The translations under genes and the position numbers were made by a program. Shown piece after piece: positions 60,063 through 64,000 of a stretch of 64,000 nucleotides of DNA. Where the stretch lies: positions 124,001 through 188,000 of the forward strand of contig JBPOFA010000008.1 of assembly GCA_051251595.1 (NCBI GenBank). Reading direction: 5' to 3'. The stretch is from NORP110 sp051251595. GTDB taxonomy: Bacteria > Pseudomonadota > Alphaproteobacteria > Rhodobacterales > Rhodobacteraceae. Below the pieces are notes generated by a model. That model did no database searches and was not told where the DNA came from. It saw nothing but the letters and a program-made list of their open reading frames with translations. Each line of letters starts with the position of its first letter. Position 1 is the stretch's first letter.

Positions 60063-61016
60063 GTGACGCGGCAACTGACCCATTTCTGGCGACCGGCGGC
60101 AATAGCATTATGCCTGTTTGCCGTCGCGGCGTGCGACCCGTTCTACATGTCCACGACAAGCACGGGCACGCCGAACAGCTCTAACACGCAGACAGAGCCG
60201 CAAGAACCATCAGATGCCAGTCGGGCCTTGTCCGAATATTACCTTAGCGTTCAAAACGGGCTGCTGGCCCAAGGGTTGTTGCGCACCGATGGCGGCGGGC
60301 CGGATGCGCCCTATTCTTCGCGTGATCTGGTCAACAACTTCATCGAAATCGCATTGTTCGAGGAATACGCCACAGCAAGCGGTCGTACGATTGCGCAAAA
60401 AACACCCAGCACCGTTCATCGTTGGGAAAAGCCTGTTCGGATGAAAATTGAATTCGGTCAGACAGTTCCCCTGCCCCAACAACAGCTTGATCGCACCCGT
60501 ATCACGACATATGCGAGCCGGCTGTCGCGGTTAACTGGCCAATCTATCAAGCAAACCACGGGCGATGCCAATTTCTATGTCTTTGTGGCGAATAAGGATG
60601 AACGAGAGGCCCTAGGCCCCCAGATCGAACAGATCATCCCGGGGATCAACAAAGCCTCTGTATCGGCAATTGTGAACATGGATCGATCGACCTATTGCGT
60701 AGTTGTGACCACACCATTTGAAAACTCTGCGGAATACGCCCGTGCCATTGCTGTCATTCCGGGCGAACACCCGGATCTTTTGCGGCAATCCTGTATTCAC
60801 GAGGAATTGGCACAAGGGATGGGGCTTCCTAATGACAGCCCCTCTGCGCGGCCATCGATCTTCAACGATGACGAAGAATTCGCCTTGCTGACAACGCATG
60901 ACGAAATGTTACTTCGCATCTTGTATGATCCACGCATACGCCCCGGGATGAACGCAGAGCAAGCCCGAGAACAAGCAGAAGTCATCGTTGCCGAAATGCT
61001 GGGCAGCGACAGTTAA
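60063..61016 (+). CDS. DUF2927 domain lipoprotein
   Basis: 317 residues from GTG 60063 (the frame opens at TTG 60060). The N-terminus has a signal with lipobox-like FAVAAC before DPFYM. DUF2927 follows: RDLVNNFIEIALFEEYATA, then RITTYASRLSRLTGQ and the closing IHEELAQGMGLPNDS, in which the HEE segment resembles metalloprotease-like zinc motifs. It is predicted to be lipid-anchored in the periplasm. It lies between telA and the SPFH gene, 5 and 14 bases apart. Confidence 0.85.
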   Translation: MTRQLTHFWRPAAIALCLFAVAACDPFYMSTTSTGTPNSSNTQTEPQEPSDASRALSEYYLSVQNGLLAQGLLRTDGGGPDAPYSSRDLVNNFIEIALFEEYATASGRTIAQKTPSTVHRWEKPVRMKIEFGQTVPLPQQQLDRTRITTYASRLSRLTGQSIKQTTGDANFYVFVANKDEREALGPQIEQIIPGINKASVSAIVNMDRSTYCVVVTTPFENSAEYARAIAVIPGEHPDLLRQSCIHEELAQGMGLPNDSPSARPSIFNDDEEFALLTTHDEMLLRILYDPRIRPGMNAEQAREQAEVIVAEMLGSDS

Positions 61017-61030
61017 AAGGATAAAGAGTA

Positions 61031-62158
61031 ATGGGAATTCTGGATTTTCTAACCGGTGAATTCATCGATGTTATCGAATGGACCGATGACACGCGCGACA
61101 CGATGGTGTGGCGGGTAGAGCGTGAAGGCCACGCAATCAAATACGGCGCAAAGCTAACCGTGCGCGAAGGTCAGGCCGCCGTATTCATTCATGAGGGCCA
61201 ATTGGCGGATGTGTTTACGCCGGGTCTTTACATGCTTGAAACCAACAACATGCCGATCCTGACAACGCTAAACCATTGGGATCATGGGTTTAAATCCCCG
61301 TTCAAATCCGAAATCTACTACGTGAACACGACACGGTTCAACGATCTGAAATGGGGCACCAAAAACCCGATCATCTGTCGCGATCCCGAATTTGGCCCTG
61401 TGCGGCTGCGCGCCTATGGCACCTATTCTGTCAAGGTCGGCGATGCGGCCAAGTTCCTGACAGAGATCGTCGGGACCGATGGCGAATTCACCATGGATGA
61501 GATCAGTTTCCAAATCCGCAATATCATCGTGCAGGAATTTTCCCGCGTCATCTCATCTTGCGGCATTCCGGTTATGGATATGGCGGCCAACACGGCTGAT
61601 CTTAGCAAATTGGTCGTGGCCGAAATCTCTAAGGTCGTTGAAGAATACGGGTTGGTTATTCCAGAACTTTACATCGAAAATATCTCACTTCCCGAAGCTG
61701 TCGAAGAAGCCATGGATAAGCGGACATCAATGGGCGTTGTCGGCGATCTGGGCCGGTTCACCCAATATTCCGCCGCCGAAGCGATGACCACAGCGGCGAA
61801 AAACACTGGCGGCGCAGGCGCTGGCATGGGGGCAGGAATTGGCGCCGGGCTGGGCATGGCCATGGGCGGGCAAATGGGACGCGTGGGCCCTTGGGGCAGC
61901 GCCCCTGCCCCCGCGCCGCAAGCGGTTCAACCGCCCCCGCCCCCCGCGGTAGAGCGGGTTTGGCATATCTCGACCAATGGCGCGACCGAAGGGCCGATCT
62001 CCAAGGCAACCCTTGGGCGTATGGCCGCAGATGGGAAATTCACCCGGGACACCTATGTCTGGACCCCGGGACAGGACGGATGGATGCGCGCCGAAGATGT
62101 GACGGAACTGGCACAGCTCTTTACGGTGATGCCCCCCCCTCCGCCGCCAGCGGGGTAA
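61031..62158 (+). CDS. SPFH-domain protein with a C-terminal GYF_2-like domain (YdjI-like)
   Basis: 375 residues. DFLTGEFIDVIEWTDDTRDTMVWRV and VREGQAAVFIHEGQLADVFTPGLY are the start of an SPFH (stomatin/flotillin-like) domain, typical of the so-called virion core family. After about 255 a Gly/Met-rich and then Pro/Ala-rich linker leads to a GYF_2-like domain (about 310-365; VWHISTNGATEGPIS, GWMRAEDVTELAQLF). Bacillus YdjI, a similar SPFH protein, anchors PspA to membranes. No classical membrane anchor is seen. AAAGG precedes ATG 61031. Confidence 0.85.
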   Translation: MGILDFLTGEFIDVIEWTDDTRDTMVWRVEREGHAIKYGAKLTVREGQAAVFIHEGQLADVFTPGLYMLETNNMPILTTLNHWDHGFKSPFKSEIYYVNTTRFNDLKWGTKNPIICRDPEFGPVRLRAYGTYSVKVGDAAKFLTEIVGTDGEFTMDEISFQIRNIIVQEFSRVISSCGIPVMDMAANTADLSKLVVAEISKVVEEYGLVIPELYIENISLPEAVEEAMDKRTSMGVVGDLGRFTQYSAAEAMTTAAKNTGGAGAGMGAGIGAGLGMAMGGQMGRVGPWGSAPAPAPQAVQPPPPPAVERVWHISTNGATEGPISKATLGRMAADGKFTRDTYVWTPGQDGWMRAEDVTELAQLFTVMPPPPPPAG

Positions 62159-62199
62159 TCCCACGGCGCGTTTCCCTTCTTTTGGATGTTGAATGAACT

Positions 62200-63315
62200 A
62201 TGGATCAGTCGCCTGATATAGACGTTGTCCAGGCCCACAGGTTTCCCTGTCAGACCTGTGGTGCGGATTTAAGGTTTGCACCGGGCCAGGACCTGTTGGT
62301 CTGCGACCATTGCGGCGCAGAGCATCAGATCGAAGGTGAAACTGCAGGGTTCCGCCACGCATCCATTCGCGAGCTTGATTTCCGCGACGCCCTGTCAAAG
62401 TCCCTTCCAGATATGGAGATGCAGGAAACCCGGGTGCAGCAATGTCAGAATTGCGGCGCTCAGGTCGAGGTTGAATCCGACACGCATGCCGCAGAATGCC
62501 CGTTCTGCGCCACGCCTTTTGTGACGGATACAGGGATGCATCGGCATATCAAACCCCGCGGTTTGCTGCCCTTTGGTCTGGACGAAAAACAGGCGCGGCG
62601 TGCGATGACAGACTGGCTGGGCCGATTGTGGTTCGCCCCAAACGGGGTCAAGGACTACGCCCGCAAGGGCCGCCGCCTACAGGGAATCTATGTCCCCTAC
62701 TGGACATTTGATGCCGACACCAAAAGCGCGTATCGCGGCGAACGGGGCACGGTGTATTACGAAACCCGCACCGTGCAGCGCGACGGGAAAATGGTGCAGC
62801 AGCAGGTGCAAAAGGTTCGCTGGCGGTCAAAGTCAGGCAAGGTGTCCAGATGGTTCGACGACGTTTTGGTGCTGGCCTCAAAATCCCTGCCCAAGGCCTA
62901 TACTGACGGGCTGGAACCTTGGGACCTGTCGGAACTGGAACCCTATCAACCTGAATATCTGGCCGGTTTCCGGGCCGAAGGCTACACCGTCAAGCTCGAC
63001 GAAGGCTTTCAAGAGGCCCGTGTCAAGATGGATCGGATCATAGAGCGGGATGTCAAATTTGACATTGGCGGTGATCGGCAGCGCATCCATGGCATCCAGA
63101 CGCAAGTCTCCGACGTCACGTTCAAACATATTTTACTGCCCGTGTGGCTGGCCGCCTATAAGTACCGCGGCAAGACTTATCGCTTTGTGGTGAACGGGCG
63201 AACCGGACGGGTGCAAGGCGAACGCCCCTATTCTGCGACCAAGATTTTCTTTGCCGTGCTCTTGGCCCTGATTGCCGCTGCGATCCTGGGCTTTGTCTAT
63301 GCAAACAACCAATAA
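62200..63315 (+). CDS. Double zinc-ribbon membrane protein (YdjG-like)
   Basis: 371 residues. Two zinc ribbons are at Cys17-20-35-38 and Cys82-85-100-103. A beta-rich region follows (VPYWTFDADTKSAYRGERG and FKHILLPVWLAAYKYRGKTYRF), then a C-terminal membrane segment near 348-366. Such proteins are often annotated as primosomal N' helicases because of the zinc ribbons, but no helicase motif exists. YdjG of Bacillus has the same form and sits with an SPFH protein and PspA. It begins 41 bases after the SPFH stop. Confidence 0.84.
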   Translation: MDQSPDIDVVQAHRFPCQTCGADLRFAPGQDLLVCDHCGAEHQIEGETAGFRHASIRELDFRDALSKSLPDMEMQETRVQQCQNCGAQVEVESDTHAAECPFCATPFVTDTGMHRHIKPRGLLPFGLDEKQARRAMTDWLGRLWFAPNGVKDYARKGRRLQGIYVPYWTFDADTKSAYRGERGTVYYETRTVQRDGKMVQQQVQKVRWRSKSGKVSRWFDDVLVLASKSLPKAYTDGLEPWDLSELEPYQPEYLAGFRAEGYTVKLDEGFQEARVKMDRIIERDVKFDIGGDRQRIHGIQTQVSDVTFKHILLPVWLAAYKYRGKTYRFVVNGRTGRVQGERPYSATKIFFAVLLALIAAAILGFVYANNQ

Positions 63316-63381
63316 AGCGGCCAGCTTGCGCGACGGGGACGGGACCGTTAAGTGATCCTAAAATCATAAGGAGCCTGACGG

Positions 63382-64000
63382 ATGATCCTAAGCTGCGGTG
63401 AATCTTTGATCGACATGTTGCCCCGCACCACTGATGCGGATGAAGACGCCTTTGCGCCTTATCCCGGCGGGTCTGTGTTTAACACGGCCATTGCCCTTGG
63501 GCGGCTTGGCGTTCCGGCGGGCTTTTTGTCCGGGATTTCAACCGATCTGTTTGGAGAGATGCTGACCAAGTCCTTGGCCGACAGCAATGTCAGCACGGAT
63601 CACGCGGTGACGTCCGATCGCCCCACGACGCTGGCCTTTGTCAAACTGGTGGACGGACAGGCCACCTATGCGTTCTATGATGAAAACACCGCTGGACGCA
63701 TGTTGGAACCGGCAGATCTTCCCAGCCTTCCCGACAACATCCCTGCGATGTTTTTTGGCGGGATCAGTCTGGTCGCAGAACCTTGCGGCAGCGCCTATGA
63801 GGCCTTGCTGACACGCGAAGCCCCGATGCGCGTCACGATGATTGACCCCAATATCCGCCCCAGTTTCATAACGGATGAGACCGCCTATCGCGATCGCATC
63901 GCCCGGATGATGGCACTTTCTGACATCGTGAAATTGTCCGATGAGGATTTGCACTGGCTGGGCGGCAATGGGTCTATTGGGGATCTGGCCCGTGGCATCC
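63382..64000 (+). CDS. PfkB family sugar kinase, fructokinase-like (partial)
   Basis: The first 206 residues of a kinase cut off by the window end. MILSCGESLIDMLPR, GGSVFNTAIALGRLGVPAGFLS and TFAYDENT-like region with DPNIRPSFI fit the fructokinase branch of PfkB. The ribosome binding site AAGGAG is 8 bases before ATG 63382. The catalytic GAGD motif lies beyond the window. It follows the zinc-ribbon gene by 66 bases, with no terminator visible, and may or may not share its transcript. Confidence 0.88.
   Translation, partial: MILSCGESLIDMLPRTTDADEDAFAPYPGGSVFNTAIALGRLGVPAGFLSGISTDLFGEMLTKSLADSNVSTDHAVTSDRPTTLAFVKLVDGQATYAFYDENTAGRMLEPADLPSLPDNIPAMFFGGISLVAEPCGSAYEALLTREAPMRVTMIDPNIRPSFITDETAYRDRIARMMALSDIVKLSDEDLHWLGGNGSIGDLARGI

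Noticed and set aside
62200..63315. Primosomal protein N' (superfamily II helicase) label
   Set aside because: The protein has zinc ribbons and a membrane segment, but no Walker A or other helicase motif.
1..64000. CRISPR array, prophage, insertion sequence, tRNA or rRNA
   Set aside because: Reading the intergenic gaps shows no regularly spaced repeats, integrase, transposase, cloverleaf or rRNA sequence.

Overview
The window is chromosomal DNA from a roseobacter-type alphaproteobacterium (Rhodobacterales). The evidence is the GC-rich coding sequence, the short prolyl-tRNA synthetase without an editing insertion, the LolD plus single LolC/E permease pair, the ChoXWV choline importer, a DUF1127 protein, a PccR-type regulator beside propionyl-CoA carboxylase, and FNR-type boxes of the TTGAT-N4-ATCAA form. 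About 68 protein genes and one RNA gene (rnpB) fill it densely. I see no tRNA, rRNA, CRISPR array, prophage or intact insertion sequence.

Layout. 0.1-7.4 kb: polyphosphate kinase 2, a 2OG-Fe(II) oxygenase, parE, two paralogous small cytochromes c, and lolD/lolC. 7.5-15.4 kb: a ThuA-like protein, proS, then an operon of PerM-like permease, hdaA, ppk1 and ppx. 15.4-18 kb: a small secreted protein, an EEP-fold enzyme, a TerB/J-domain protein and an acetyltransferase. 18-29 kb: a propionate assimilation region with methylmalonyl-CoA mutase, pccA, pccB, an MFS transporter and the regulator pccR. 29-34.6 kb: a CoxG-like protein, a YdcH protein, a SunSet-domain thermonuclease, the choline ABC importer choXWV and a DMT transporter. 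34.6-43.2 kb: yebC, two SLC13/RCK_C permeases, a second DMT transporter, ymdB-like phosphoesterase, 5-formyl-THF cyclo-ligase and mgtE. 43.3-47.7 kb: guanine and 8-oxoguanine deaminases, a CAP-domain lipoprotein, hisN and an XRE regulator. 48-50.2 kb: a LysR regulator, DUF1127 and a BI-1/YccA protein. 50.4-52.4 kb is a small accessory stretch (DUF4279-like protein, a 32-residue lipoprotein, a P-loop kinase, GNAT). 52.4-57.8 kb: rpmG, rnpB, an AmpD-like amidase, an excalibur lipoprotein, gatA/gatC, tadA and rluB. 57.9-63.3 kb is a compact envelope-stress-like operon, followed by the start of a PfkB sugar kinase cut by the window end.

Three things stand out. (1) The 57.9-63.3 kb operon joins XpaC and TelA proteins to a DUF2927 lipoprotein, an SPFH protein with a C-terminal GYF_2-like domain, and a membrane protein with two zinc ribbons. 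The last two resemble YdjI and YdjG of Bacillus, which recruit PspA to the membrane, but no PspA is present here; TelA may occupy its place. A 27-codon membrane peptide appears to open the operon. (2) Four FNR/FnrL-type boxes lie about 62-65 bases upstream of ppk2, both cytochrome c genes and ydcH, which points to a common low-oxygen control. (3) TTTGCAAA-type PccR operators with the same TTTGCA-N2-TTTGCA core occur upstream of pccB (shared with the divergent MFS gene) and over the ribosome binding site of pccR itself.
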